DNA of 27,976 nt from CAYSQW01 sp964433135 (GCA_964433135.1 CAYSQW010000047.1:1-27976); one strand, 5' to 3'; counted from the first letter of the stretch, positions 7,381-15,169 are shown. Notes: generated by a model not told the origin, from the letters alone. Made by a program: numbers and translations.

Positions 7381-8295
7381 TTACTCGCTTCTTCCTATCT
7401 CTATCATCTTCTCGATCGCACGGCGGGCTTTTTGACTGATTTCCGGCGGAATCTTGACGACATATTTCATGTCTTCCAGCGACGCAAGCACTTTATCGAG
7501 AGTGATTTTTTTCATATTACGGCAGACGGCGTCATCTTTAGCGGCAATAAAATTCTTTCCGGGATTTTCTTTTTTCAGGCGATGGATAATGCCGATTTCG
7601 GTCCCGATGATGATATCCGTGCGTTCCGTGCTTCGGGCTTCGGTCACCATCTTTCCCGTCGAAAAAACCCTGTCCGCCAAATCGATGACCTCGGGACGGC
7701 ATTCGGGATGCACCCAAACTTCGGCATTGGGATAAAGCGCACGTTTCCGCCGGATGTGTTCGGCGCTGATGTCATCATGAACGAGACAATAACCCTGCCA
7801 GGGTATGATGTTCCGCTCCGAGGAACGAGCGACAAACGACGCAAGATTCCGGTCGGGGGCGAACAGGATGTCGTCTCCCGCCGCGGAAGCGACGCGCTGG
7901 GCATTGGCGGACGTACAGCAGATATCGCTTTCCGCTTTCACTTCAGCGGTGGTATTGACATAGCACACCACTTTTTTTCCCGGGTGCCCATCCTTCCAGG
8001 CACGCAGCTCTTTCCCGGTGATCATATCCGCCATAGGACAGCCGGCTTTCGGATCCGGTATCAAAACCGTCTTTTCGGGCGCCAGGATGGCGGCGGTTTC
8101 AGCCATGAAATGGACTCCGCAAAAAAGGATGACATCCTCATCCACGCGGGAGGCCTGGATACTGAGGTCGAGGGAATCTCCCACAAAATCCGCCAGATCC
8201 TGAATATCCCCCACCTGGTAATTATGGGCGAGAATCACGGCATTGCGTTCCCGTTTGAGCCTTTTGATTTTATCTATTGTCTGTTTTTTATTCAC
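7381..8295 (-). CDS. nadA: Quinolinate synthase A
   Basis: NadA condenses iminoaspartate with dihydroxyacetone phosphate to form quinolinate in NAD synthesis, using an oxygen-sensitive [4Fe-4S] cluster. The 304-aa protein is of the short NadA type. Three cluster cysteines are visible by family position: C86 in AGCPMAD, C170 in WQGYCLVHDD and C258 in AVCRNMK. Substrate-binding segments AHNYQVGDIQ (23-32) and HPECRPEV (196-203) are intact. Translation starts at GTG (8295), with AGGACGAAAGAAA upstream as a weak, somewhat distant ribosome-binding site. nadB and nadC are not in the window. It sits 34 nt downstream of the IscU gene, as a likely client of the assembly genes. Confidence 0.97.
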   Translation of the reverse strand: MNKKQTIDKIKRLKRERNAVILAHNYQVGDIQDLADFVGDSLDLSIQASRVDEDVILFCGVHFMAETAAILAPEKTVLIPDPKAGCPMADMITGKELRAWKDGHPGKKVVCYVNTTAEVKAESDICCTSANAQRVASAAGDDILFAPDRNLASFVARSSERNIIPWQGYCLVHDDISAEHIRRKRALYPNAEVWVHPECRPEVIDLADRVFSTGKMVTEARSTERTDIIIGTEIGIIHRLKKENPGKNFIAAKDDAVCRNMKKITLDKVLASLEDMKYVVKIPPEISQKARRAIEKMIEIGRSE

Positions 8296-8329
8296 TTTCT
8301 TTCGTCCTGTCGCCCGAATGATCGGAGAG

Positions 8330-8914
8330 TTATGTACGCACCCGCGTCGCGCCGCAGTGCGGGCAGATTTCTGCGTCTTTTTCCATGGCCTGCCGACATT
8401 CCGGACATTCCGTTAGCTCCAGCTGACAGCTCTTGCAAAATTTCTCCATGCCTTCCCGGGGACCGTCACAATAAGGACATGAATCCACAACCGCTTCCTC
8501 ATGGGTTTGCGGCTCTGATTTTTCGGCCTCCAGTTTCAGGTCCCGGTTTTTTTCCCGATAATCCTCGATCGCGGCATGCAGCGCGTCAGCGCCCAGATTG
8601 GAACAATGAAGTTTATTTTTCGGAAGCCCGCCCAACTCTTCGGCGACATCCGCATTCGTGATCTTCATGGCTTCCGATAGGGTTTTTCCTTTGGCCATTT
8701 CGCTGACCATCGATGAAACGGCGATAGCGGCCCCGCAGCCGAAAGTTTGAAATTTCACGTCCGCTATCCGATCCTCTTTCACCTTGATGTAGAAGGTCAT
8801 CAGATCACCGCATACCGGATTTCCTACCTTTCCCATTCCATCCGGATCCTTGATCTGTCCGACATTCCGGGGATTCTGAAAATGTTCCATGACTTTTTCG
8901 GTGTACATCATCAT
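8330..8914 (-). CDS. IscU/NifU-type Fe-S scaffold with C-terminal double zinc ribbon
   Basis: Residues 1 to about 125 are an IscU domain on which [2Fe-2S] clusters are built. All three cluster cysteines are present (C35 in NPVCGD, C60 in FGCGAA, C104 in LHCSNL), and so is the assembly Asp37. The rest (about 145-190) is an added module with four CXXC pairs: CPYC 146-149, CKSC 160-163, CPEC 170-173 and CPHC 184-187. It resembles two zinc ribbons or a rubredoxin-like knuckle pair and is absent from E. coli IscU (about 128 aa). The start overlaps the desulfurase stop by ATGA, and GGAGAATTCGAG serves as ribosome-binding site; three consecutive ATG codons make the exact start uncertain. Confidence 0.92.
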   Translation of the reverse strand: MMMYTEKVMEHFQNPRNVGQIKDPDGMGKVGNPVCGDLMTFYIKVKEDRIADVKFQTFGCGAAIAVSSMVSEMAKGKTLSEAMKITNADVAEELGGLPKNKLHCSNLGADALHAAIEDYREKNRDLKLEAEKSEPQTHEEAVVDSCPYCDGPREGMEKFCKSCQLELTECPECRQAMEKDAEICPHCGATRVRT

Positions 8915-10089
8915 CTCGAATTCTCCAAATACTCGAAATAAAGCGGCGACATTTTTCGTAATTTTTCAACGATGGGAGGAAAAACATCCAGCAGATAATC
9001 GATATCCCCGGAAGTGATGTCGTCGACCATACTGAATACCAACGATCCCTGAGCGAGGGCATGATCTATCCCCATTTCCAGCAGGACATGAGACGCCTGG
9101 AGGGATTTCGAGGCGCACGCGGAACCGCTGGCTACCGCGATTCCCTGCATGTCCAAGTGAAGCAGCATCCCCTCCCCCTCCACGAAACGGATACAAAAGC
9201 TGGCGTGGTGGGGAAGTCTCGATTCGGGATGCCCCGTCAATACGACATGCTCAAGCCGCTGGGGTAGTTCTTGAATCAAGCGATTCCGCAAGGCTCGCAT
9301 GCGCTTCCCGCGCTCTTCCATATCCTCCATCGCAACGGAGGCCGCCTCACCCAGTCCCGCGATGCCGGGAACGTTCTCCGTCCCCGCCCGTCTACCGCTT
9401 TCCTGTACCCCTCCATCAAGCAGCGGAACAAGCTTCACGCCTTTACGGAGGAACAGGGCGGCGCTGCCCTGAGGTCCATAGAACTGATCGGCCGCCAAGC
9501 TCAGGGAATCCACTCCCAGAGCCCCCACATCCACCGGGATATTTCCGACGGCCGCGACGGCATCGGTGTGAAACCGGATTCCCCTCGATCGGCATATCCG
9601 AGCGATTTCCCGGATCGGTTCCACGGTTCCCACGATGCTGTTGGCCAGCATGACGGAAACCACGCTGGTCCGGGGAGTAAGAGCCCGCTCGATATCATCA
9701 GGATCCACCACCCCTTGGCTATCAACAGCTACGCGGGTCGCTTCAAACCCGGTTTTCTCCAGCGAACGCGCCGCTTGAATCAGGGAAAGATGCTCAATGG
9801 AGGACAGGATGATATGATCGCCCCCGTTATGGCGGGCCAGAGCCAAGCCCTTGAGGGCCAGATTATTGGCTTCCGATCCGCTGGATGTGAAGATGATCTC
9901 TTCAGGCCGGGAATGTATAAGCTGCGCCAGCTTAACACGGGCGTCATCGACGATCTGCCGAGCCCGCTGTCCATCGGCATGCAGACTTTGGGGGTTAGCC
10001 GCTCCGCTCTCAAGATAAGAGCTCATGACGGCTCCAGCCCTCGGATGCAGGGGGGTTCCCGCGATGTGATCCAGGTATATCCTTTTCAT
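8911..10089 (-). CDS. Cysteine desulfurase-like protein (NifS/IscS fold) lacking the PLP lysine
   Basis: This 392-aa class V aminotransferase-fold protein is related to IscS, which takes sulfur from cysteine for Fe-S assembly. The family motif HKxYGPKG reads DQFYGPQG here: Asp201-Gln202 (codons 9484-9489) replace His-Lys, so the Schiff-base lysine is missing. The position of E. coli Gln183 is also Ala (A179). Other features are kept: H100 in the EH motif, D176 and the mobile-loop sulfur-accepting C325 in GSACAS. The end, LRKMSPLY, closely resembles Archaeoglobus fulgidus IscS, which also lacks the lysine. The ATG at 10089 is preferred to an in-frame TTG at 10116. Spacing to the upstream AAGGA is short. 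It overlaps iscU by four bases. It may be a sulfur-carrier or cluster-assembly platform rather than a normal desulfurase. Confidence 0.9.
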   Translation of the reverse strand: MKRIYLDHIAGTPLHPRAGAVMSSYLESGAANPQSLHADGQRARQIVDDARVKLAQLIHSRPEEIIFTSSGSEANNLALKGLALARHNGGDHIILSSIEHLSLIQAARSLEKTGFEATRVAVDSQGVVDPDDIERALTPRTSVVSVMLANSIVGTVEPIREIARICRSRGIRFHTDAVAAVGNIPVDVGALGVDSLSLAADQFYGPQGSAALFLRKGVKLVPLLDGGVQESGRRAGTENVPGIAGLGEAASVAMEDMEERGKRMRALRNRLIQELPQRLEHVVLTGHPESRLPHHASFCIRFVEGEGMLLHLDMQGIAVASGSACASKSLQASHVLLEMGIDHALAQGSLVFSMVDDITSGDIDYLLDVFPPIVEKLRKMSPLYFEYLENSR

Positions 10090-10202
10090 GATCCTTGTGG
10101 AATCGACGGATAACAATGAAGCGTCACGCGGACCGCTGTATTACAAAATACCTCCACGATCTCGCAGACGCCGGCGACATGACCGGAAGGGAAAATCGCC
10201 TC
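10090..10202 (-). other. Gap between nfu and the desulfurase gene
   Basis: These 113 bases have no clear promoter on the minus strand and no T-run terminator. They include a small hairpin, GTATT-TTGT-AATAC on the minus strand, and a GGAGGT that precedes no useful start. Read-through from the nfu promoter is therefore the simplest way to transcribe the desulfurase gene. Confidence 0.4.
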
Positions 10203-10421
10203 TCAGACGGAAACGACCTCGGATACTTCGGGTATCTCCTTTTTCAGCAGCCTCTCGATGCCCATCTTCAGCGTCATCTGAGACATAGGACAGCCGGCAC
10301 ACGCTCCCGTCAGCTTGACTTTAACGATGCCGTCTTCAACATCGACCAATTCCACGTCTCCGCCGTCCGCCTGCAGGCTCGGGCGTATTTTGTTCAAGAC
10401 CTCAGTCACTTTCTCTTTCAT
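10203..10421 (-). CDS. NifU C-terminal-domain (Nfu-type) Fe-S carrier
   Basis: This is a 72-aa stand-alone Nfu domain that binds a [4Fe-4S] cluster between two subunits through a CXXC motif (GACAGCPMS) and passes it to client proteins. It contains the typical LQADGGDVELVDVEDG segment, and length and sequence match single-domain Nfu proteins. The start at 10421 is set by GAGGAGGTACAGCG immediately upstream; an in-frame upstream ATG at 10466 lacks such a site. It is the first gene of the Fe-S string ending with nth, with a strong promoter about 95-125 nt upstream. It is also sometimes named NifU-like protein. Confidence 0.94.
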   Translation of the reverse strand: MKEKVTEVLNKIRPSLQADGGDVELVDVEDGIVKVKLTGACAGCPMSQMTLKMGIERLLKKEIPEVSEVVSV

Positions 10422-10516
10422 CGCTGTACCTCCTCGATGATTAAGCGCACCGCCGCATATCCTCACGGCCCGCGATATGTATTTCCATCAAATAGTGAAA
10501 CCTCTAAACCCTAGAA

Positions 10517-10545
10517 ATACTATATAATATATATATATCCGTCAA
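10517..10545 (-). promoter_or_regulatory. Promoter of the Fe-S operon with (AT)6 in its spacer
   Basis: On the minus strand TTGACG (10545-10540) is followed by a 17-nt spacer and TAGTAT (10522-10517). The spacer is almost wholly an AT dinucleotide tract, (AT)6 at 10527-10538. An alternative -10, TATAGT, would need a 15-nt spacer. The predicted leader of about 90 nt contains TCTA-GGGTT-TAGA, a possible small operator. Confidence 0.6.
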
Positions 10546-10573
10546 GCCGATACTTCGCACAGGGACTTCCGCT

Positions 10574-11893
10574 TCAGTCTTTATGAGAAGCCTCGTCCCC
10601 CCGAGACATCGCCCATTCCGGATCGATCAGGATCGTGTCGTCGCGTTCCGCGCCGGTGGAGATGAGAGCCACCCGGGCTTCGACCAGGTCTTCGATCCGA
10701 CGGACGTAATCCAAAAACTCCTGCGGAAGCGCCGCAGGATCCGTCTGCTTCCCGACTTCCGTCTTCCAGCCTTTAACCGTCGTGTATCGGGGTTCTACTT
10801 CCTTGAGGATCCAGCTCTCGGTAGGAAATCCGGGAAGCGGCTCGCCTTTATACATATAGGAAGTGCATATCCGGACCTCTTCAAACCCGTCAAGAACGTC
10901 CGGCTTGGTCAGCGCCAGCTTTTTCACTCCATTGACGCGACAGGCATAAGCCAGGGCCACGGCGTCCAGCCAACCGCACCTTCGCGGCCGTCCCGTAGTG
11001 GCGCCGTATTCGTTTCCCTTGTCCATCAGGATTCTGCCGACCGGGCCGGTCAGTTCCGTGGGAAAAGGACCGCTTCCCACTCGGGTGCAATACGCTTTGG
11101 TCACTCCCAGAACTCCATCGATCTTATCCGGGCCGACGCCGAGTCCGGTACAGACACCGCCCACCGTGGCGTTCGACGAGGTCACGAACGGATAGGTTCC
11201 ATGGTCGATATCCAACAAGGCCCCCTGTGCTCCCTCGAACAACACGGAACTCCCCTTTCGAAATTCTTCGTCCATGAGCAGGGAAACGTCGCGGATATAT
11301 CTATCCATCCGTGATGAATAACCGGAAACCTCGCGCAGGATCGCGGCCGCATCCATGAGCGGCTCTCCGAAATGGGAAAGGACGATATTTTTCTGCGCCA
11401 CATTCACCCGCACTTTTTCGCTCAGCAGAGCGGGATTCAGGAGATCGCCGACCCTCACTCCTTTCCGGTCCATCTTGTCCACATATGCGGGTCCGATTCC
11501 ACGGCAGGTTGTTCCGATTTTCCCTTCCCCCAAAGTTTTTTCGCTGACTTTCTCCAGCGCCGCATGATAGGGAAGAATGAGATGTGCGTTCTTGCTCAAA
11601 GCCAAGTTATCTCCGACGGAGATGCCGCGCTTTTCCAGATAATCGATTTCCTCCAGAAACGCTTGCGGCTGGACGACGACTCCATTCCCGATAACGCACA
11701 ACTTCTCGGGTCGCAAAATTCCGGAAGGGATCAAATGCAGGACGGTTTTATCTCCATCGATGAAAACGGTATGACCGGCATTATGCCCCCCCTGATAGCG
11801 GGCAACGACCTGGAATGATTCGGTCAGCAGATCGATGATCTTTCCCTTGCCCTCATCTCCCCATTGCATTCCGAGCACGACGATATTAGCCAT
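10574..11893 (-). CDS. purA: Adenylosuccinate synthetase
   Basis: PurA joins IMP and aspartate using GTP to make adenylosuccinate, the first step from IMP to AMP. The 439-aa protein starts with the phosphate-binding segment QWGDEGKGK and has GGHNAGHTV, TTCRGIGPAY, FEGAQGALLDIDHGTYPFVTSS (kept here only as a landmark) and the GRPRRCGWLDAVAL region, all standard for the family. The length is normal. GAGGAATCATT lies before the ATG. It has its own promoter about 140 nt upstream. It may continue into the Fe-S operon, because no clear terminator follows and the next gene has its own strong promoter. Confidence 0.98.
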   Translation of the reverse strand: MANIVVLGMQWGDEGKGKIIDLLTESFQVVARYQGGHNAGHTVFIDGDKTVLHLIPSGILRPEKLCVIGNGVVVQPQAFLEEIDYLEKRGISVGDNLALSKNAHLILPYHAALEKVSEKTLGEGKIGTTCRGIGPAYVDKMDRKGVRVGDLLNPALLSEKVRVNVAQKNIVLSHFGEPLMDAAAILREVSGYSSRMDRYIRDVSLLMDEEFRKGSSVLFEGAQGALLDIDHGTYPFVTSSNATVGGVCTGLGVGPDKIDGVLGVTKAYCTRVGSGPFPTELTGPVGRILMDKGNEYGATTGRPRRCGWLDAVALAYACRVNGVKKLALTKPDVLDGFEEVRICTSYMYKGEPLPGFPTESWILKEVEPRYTTVKGWKTEVGKQTDPAALPQEFLDYVRRIEDLVEARVALISTGAERDDTILIDPEWAMSRGDEASHKD

Positions 11894-12038
11894 AATGATT
11901 CCTCAGGAAACAGGTGAATTTGACTTTTACGAGAATCCGCTCCTAACGAGAACGCCGAATTCCGCCCGAAAAAGAAGGCGATGTACGGTTTAACGCCTCC
12001 GCATCTCCGATCCCGGACGTTCCATCGAACAAATGGAG

Positions 12039-12067
12039 ATTTTAACAGAAGTGACAGGAGGAGACAA
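12039..12067 (-). promoter_or_regulatory. purA promoter
   Basis: The minus strand has TTGTCT (12067-12062), 17 nt, then TAAAAT (12044-12039). The predicted start near 12032 gives an untranslated leader of about 139 nt. I could not match that leader to a known riboswitch. Confidence 0.6.
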
Positions 12068-12070
12068 GAT

Positions 12071-12091
12071 AAAAAGCCGGAGCGGTCCCGC
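12071..12091 (-). terminator. Intrinsic terminator of the rubrerythrin-porin operon
   Basis: The minus strand has a hairpin of five base pairs with one G-G mismatch, arms GCGGGA (12091-12086) and TCCGGC (12081-12076) around CCGC. TTTTT (12075-12071) follows. It sits right after the barrel gene stop at 12095. Confidence 0.6.
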
Positions 12092-12094
12092 CGT

Positions 12095-13102
12095 TTAAAA
12101 ACTCAAGGCCGCTTGGCATATGAGCAGGTCGTTCGGGAATTCCACGCTTGTTTCGCGATTGAAATCATATTCCAGTTTTAAAAGGAAGGTTTTGGACGGA
12201 CGGACAACCAATCCCAACGCCCAGCGCCGGCGGTCTTCATCAATGCCGAGCCCCGGCGAATCCGCTCCCCCGAATCCCAATCCATGGAACGCATCTGAAT
12301 AACGCAATTTTTGATAACTCACCACCGGCTGAAAGAGGCCCAATTCCATGGCACCCTGGACAAAAAAACCTTCCGCCTCACCCCGTGAAAATTCTTCGGG
12401 ATTATCCACCCGAGCCCGGGTAATCTCTCCATAGATCAAAAAACCTTCGCCTTTCCAGGTAAGATCCGCATTCTGAAGGATCTGAAGACGCTGGTTCCCC
12501 GCATCAATTTTTCCCCGGTAATACGAGTATCCTCCTTCCAAACCCGGGTCGGGTATCCATGCAAGCCGACCACCGAAACATTTATTGGAGTTATTGTCCT
12601 GAAACTGCTGCCCACCGCTCAGCCGACTCCCTTCCGCCAAACCGTTTCCATAATAAAGGGAATACGATAATCCACTGAACACGCCGACCGCCTGGACTCC
12701 GAGATCACGCCAAGCATGAGGATACAGGGTTTCCACGGAGAGGGGAGGATTGACATGCAGTGTTTGATGGGCCCGGTGATCCTGATTGAATTTCCCGAAG
12801 GGCACCAGAAACATCCCCGCTCTCAGCTGAAGCGCCTCGGAAGGAGTAAATCCCGCCAAGGCTTGAATGATCTCGATTCGGCCTTGATGTTCGATACGAG
12901 CCTCGGCGACATAGCCCAAATTCGTCATCAGATCGCCGGATAAGGCGAGGCCGAAGGCGGCATCACGGAACGTACTCTCGGGAGCCGTGCTGCGCGCTTC
13001 GCCCTTAAGATAAGAAAACGAAAGATAGCCGTTGATCTTGTTCTGCGCCGCCGCCGACAAGCACACCATCAGCAGGCCCGATACCAACGCTCGTATCTTC
13101 AT
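12095..13102 (-). CDS. Putative outer-membrane beta-barrel (porin-like) protein
   Basis: The 335-aa product begins with a signal peptide (MKIRALVSGLLMVCLSAAAQ) and then alternates short polar/hydrophobic strands with Gly and aromatic residues. It ends in Phe (CQAALSF), the usual C-terminal signature for outer-membrane insertion. The pattern recalls small phosphate-selective porin O/P-like or general barrel proteins, but I cannot assign a substrate. Its start overlaps the stop of the FAD oxidoreductase gene by ATGA, so it is the translationally coupled last gene of the rubrerythrin operon. A terminator follows immediately. A porin in such an operon is unusual. Confidence 0.75.
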   Translation of the reverse strand: MKIRALVSGLLMVCLSAAAQNKINGYLSFSYLKGEARSTAPESTFRDAAFGLALSGDLMTNLGYVAEARIEHQGRIEIIQALAGFTPSEALQLRAGMFLVPFGKFNQDHRAHQTLHVNPPLSVETLYPHAWRDLGVQAVGVFSGLSYSLYYGNGLAEGSRLSGGQQFQDNNSNKCFGGRLAWIPDPGLEGGYSYYRGKIDAGNQRLQILQNADLTWKGEGFLIYGEITRARVDNPEEFSRGEAEGFFVQGAMELGLFQPVVSYQKLRYSDAFHGLGFGGADSPGLGIDEDRRRWALGLVVRPSKTFLLKLEYDFNRETSVEFPNDLLICQAALSF

Positions 13103-14304
13103 ATCTTCGAAAAATCGAAATCATCCGAAAGCAACGCGTCTTTCCAATCGGAAACATCTTTTTGCTCCGCGATCAAACGCCCCAAGGCGTCCGATCCCTG
13201 TTTCGTTCCCATCCAGATAGCTCCGACCAGCTTACCGTCCCGGACGGCGATTTTTTTGTACACACCCTCGCTTTTCCGGACGATTCTAAACTCCTCAACC
13301 GCCGGGTCTTCCGGATTCACCATTCCCACGGACGTCACCGCAAGCCCCATGATCTTCAGAGAATTGGAAAAGACGGTGCCTTGATACGTATCATCCCGGC
13401 CGCCGACGTTGCGGGCCGCAACCCGGGCCTGTTCAAAAGACGCCGGGATGATCCCATAGAGCCGTTCCCGGTGCTGGACGCTATCGCCGGCGGCAAAAAT
13501 CCGGGGATCACTGGTCTGCATCCGATCGTTCACGATCAGCCCTTTATCCGTTTTCAGTCCGGCGGCATTCGCCAAAGACAGGTTCGCTCTGACTCCCGCG
13601 GCCACAATCGCCGTATCAACCTTCAATTCGGTCCCATCCTTGAATCTCAATCCCGAGATCGTTTCCCGCCCCAGGATCTCTTCCGTCGCCAATCCAAGGC
13701 GGACGTCGATTCCCATCTCTTCAATCTGAGCTTTTAATAATTCCGCCCCCTGGGCATCCAACTGCCGGGGCAGCAGACGAGGGAAGAACTCGACGATGGT
13801 GACCTTTGCGCCGCGGCTATTGAGCGCGCGCGCGATCTCCAATCCCAACAGTCCGCCGCCGATTACGGCCGCTCGGCTGCGGCCTTCGAGATAATCCAGA
13901 ATGGCGTACGCGTCATCCAGGTTCCTGAGTGTAAAGAGCCCGGATTTATCACTCCCCGCAAAAGGAGGGACAAACGAATGCGCTCCGTCGGCCAGCAGGA
14001 GATAATCATACCCGGCGCGGGTTCCATCCTTCAGCTCGATCCGTTGATCAGCCGGGTGGATGCTTTGAACCGGGTTGGCAAGGTGAAGTCCGATTCTCTG
14101 ATTATCGTACCAAGCCTCGGGAAAAGCGAATAGACGTTCAATGGGCCGACTTCCCGCTAGAAATTCAATGAGATTGGGGCGTGGATAATACCGATATTTC
14201 TCTTCCGCGAAAATATCGATATCGGCCTTCGGATCGATTTCTCTCAGGGTTTTCGAAAACAGGGTTCCAGCCAGACCATTCCCTACGACTGCGATCTTCA
14301 TCAT
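13099..14304 (-). CDS. FAD-dependent NAD(P)H:rubredoxin oxidoreductase-like protein
   Basis: This 401-aa two-dinucleotide-domain flavoprotein has the FAD-binding GNGLAG near the N-terminus (about 8-13), a second GGGLLG motif for NAD(P)H (about residue 150) and the IFAAGDSV segment that closes the FAD site. This is the architecture of rubredoxin reductases, nitrite reductase NAD(P)H domains and related proteins. The rubredoxin gene lies 24 nt upstream and the rubrerythrin-like gene before that, so it most likely passes electrons from NAD(P)H to rubredoxin and on to rubrerythrin for peroxide reduction. The start could be either of two adjacent ATGs. The specific partner is inferred from context. 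Confidence 0.87.
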   Translation of the reverse strand: MMKIAVVGNGLAGTLFSKTLREIDPKADIDIFAEEKYRYYPRPNLIEFLAGSRPIERLFAFPEAWYDNQRIGLHLANPVQSIHPADQRIELKDGTRAGYDYLLLADGAHSFVPPFAGSDKSGLFTLRNLDDAYAILDYLEGRSRAAVIGGGLLGLEIARALNSRGAKVTIVEFFPRLLPRQLDAQGAELLKAQIEEMGIDVRLGLATEEILGRETISGLRFKDGTELKVDTAIVAAGVRANLSLANAAGLKTDKGLIVNDRMQTSDPRIFAAGDSVQHRERLYGIIPASFEQARVAARNVGGRDDTYQGTVFSNSLKIMGLAVTSVGMVNPEDPAVEEFRIVRKSEGVYKKIAVRDGKLVGAIWMGTKQGSDALGRLIAEQKDVSDWKDALLSDDFDFSKI

Positions 14305-14328
14305 GGCGTCCGGAAAAAGATCGAGAGG

Positions 14329-14490
14329 TCAGGAAAGCTGCTGAAAATACTCTTTTCCCACTCCACACTGGGGACAAACCCAATCGTCGGGGATATCTTC
14401 AAACGCGGTTCCGGGAGCGATCCCGCCGTCGGGATCTCCTTTTTCAGGGTCATAAATATACCCGCATGCACTGCATTCCCATTTTTTCAT
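14329..14490 (-). CDS. Rubredoxin
   Basis: This is a 53-aa one-iron electron carrier. The iron ligands are C6 and C9 (ECSACGY) and C39 and C42 (VCPQCGV), with the standard rubredoxin segments YDPEKGDPDGG, APGTAFEDIP and DDWVCP between them. GGAGGTTATC lies just before the ATG. It sits between the rubrerythrin-like gene and its probable reductase, the arrangement expected if it shuttles electrons between them. Confidence 0.97.
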   Translation of the reverse strand: MKKWECSACGYIYDPEKGDPDGGIAPGTAFEDIPDDWVCPQCGVGKEYFQQLS

Positions 14491-14570
14491 GATAACCTCC
14501 ATGTCATATCAAGCTTTCCGGTTTCATCCCGGGTTCTTCCGGTAAAAACGGCGTGACCGATCGACCGTTC

Positions 14571-15038
14571 TCAATCATCCCATAAAACGTGATCTTCGTA
14601 TTCTTTCTCCAGTTTGAGTTTGTGTGTTTTTTCCTGCTGGATCATGAACTCGAAGAGTTCTTTGAGCTCCTTGGTGCCCGCCTTTTGCGCGAGAGCGGAA
14701 TAGAGCTCAACCGCTTTCTGTTCCTTTTTTGCGGCAAATATAAGAAGGTCCTGGAAGGAGATGTCATCGGTCAGCGGTTCGTCCACCAAGTAGTCCGAGA
14801 TTTTCAGGTCAACAACGGTTTCCGGTTTAAAGCCCGCGATATCCTCAGGCGTTATCGCCTGAAGAATCTTTTTGTGATTTTTTTCCTCGGACTGTAATTC
14901 CAGAAGCAGCGCCTTCAGTCCGGGCATCGAGGCTTTTTCATGCATCTCTCCGTAAGCCTGGATAGCAGCTTCTTCCCTTTCGATGGCGAATTGGACCACA
15001 TCCTGCGTGCTCTTGAATTTCGTATCATATTTCGTCAT
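14571..15038 (-). CDS. Rubrerythrin-like ferritin-fold diiron protein, no rubredoxin domain
   Basis: The 155-aa four-helix protein has two repeats of the diiron-ligand pattern: glutamates near 20-23 with E52-X2-H55, and E106 with E136-X2-H139. This is the rubrerythrin/ferritin-like set for reducing hydrogen peroxide to water. The usual C-terminal rubredoxin domain is missing; a separate rubredoxin gene follows 80 nt later and probably supplies the electrons. GAGAGGATTCC before the ATG overlaps the stop of the desulforedoxin-like gene. It could also act as an iron-storage or sensory ferritin-like protein, but the operon favours peroxide detoxification. Confidence 0.88.
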   Translation of the reverse strand: MTKYDTKFKSTQDVVQFAIEREEAAIQAYGEMHEKASMPGLKALLLELQSEEKNHKKILQAITPEDIAGFKPETVVDLKISDYLVDEPLTDDISFQDLLIFAAKKEQKAVELYSALAQKAGTKELKELFEFMIQQEKTHKLKLEKEYEDHVLWDD

Positions 15039-15049
15039 GGAATCCTCTC

Positions 15050-15169
15050 CTAATCCTCTTTACGCTTCATGGGCGTGTTGCAGCAAACCAGCGTTCCCAC
15101 ACCGGACTTTTCCACTTTTACTTCCTGGCCGCAGATTTTACAGATATAGGTTTTTCCTTTTTCAGCCAT
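15050..15169 (-). CDS. Desulforedoxin-like small iron protein
   Basis: This 39-aa protein has CKIC (10-13) and a CC pair (29-30) in LVCCNTPM, the Cys pattern of desulforedoxin and of the N-terminal domain of desulfoferrodoxin, which hold one FeS4 centre. AGAGGAGGAAAA precedes the ATG, a strong ribosome-binding site. It is the first gene of the operon with rubrerythrin, rubredoxin and the reductase, with a strong promoter just upstream. No superoxide-reductase (neelaredoxin) domain is attached, so it is likely an electron carrier rather than a superoxide reductase. Confidence 0.9.
   Translation of the reverse strand: MAEKGKTYICKICGQEVKVEKSGVGTLVCCNTPMKRKED

Noticed and set aside
7273..8661. 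462-codon open frame on the plus strand
   Set aside because: It is antisense to nadA and parts of nth and iscU, has no family-like segments and no ribosome-binding site.
10090..10116. TTG at 10116 as the desulfurase start
   Set aside because: It adds nine residues not expected in the family; the ATG at 10089 gives the normal (M)xxxYLD start.
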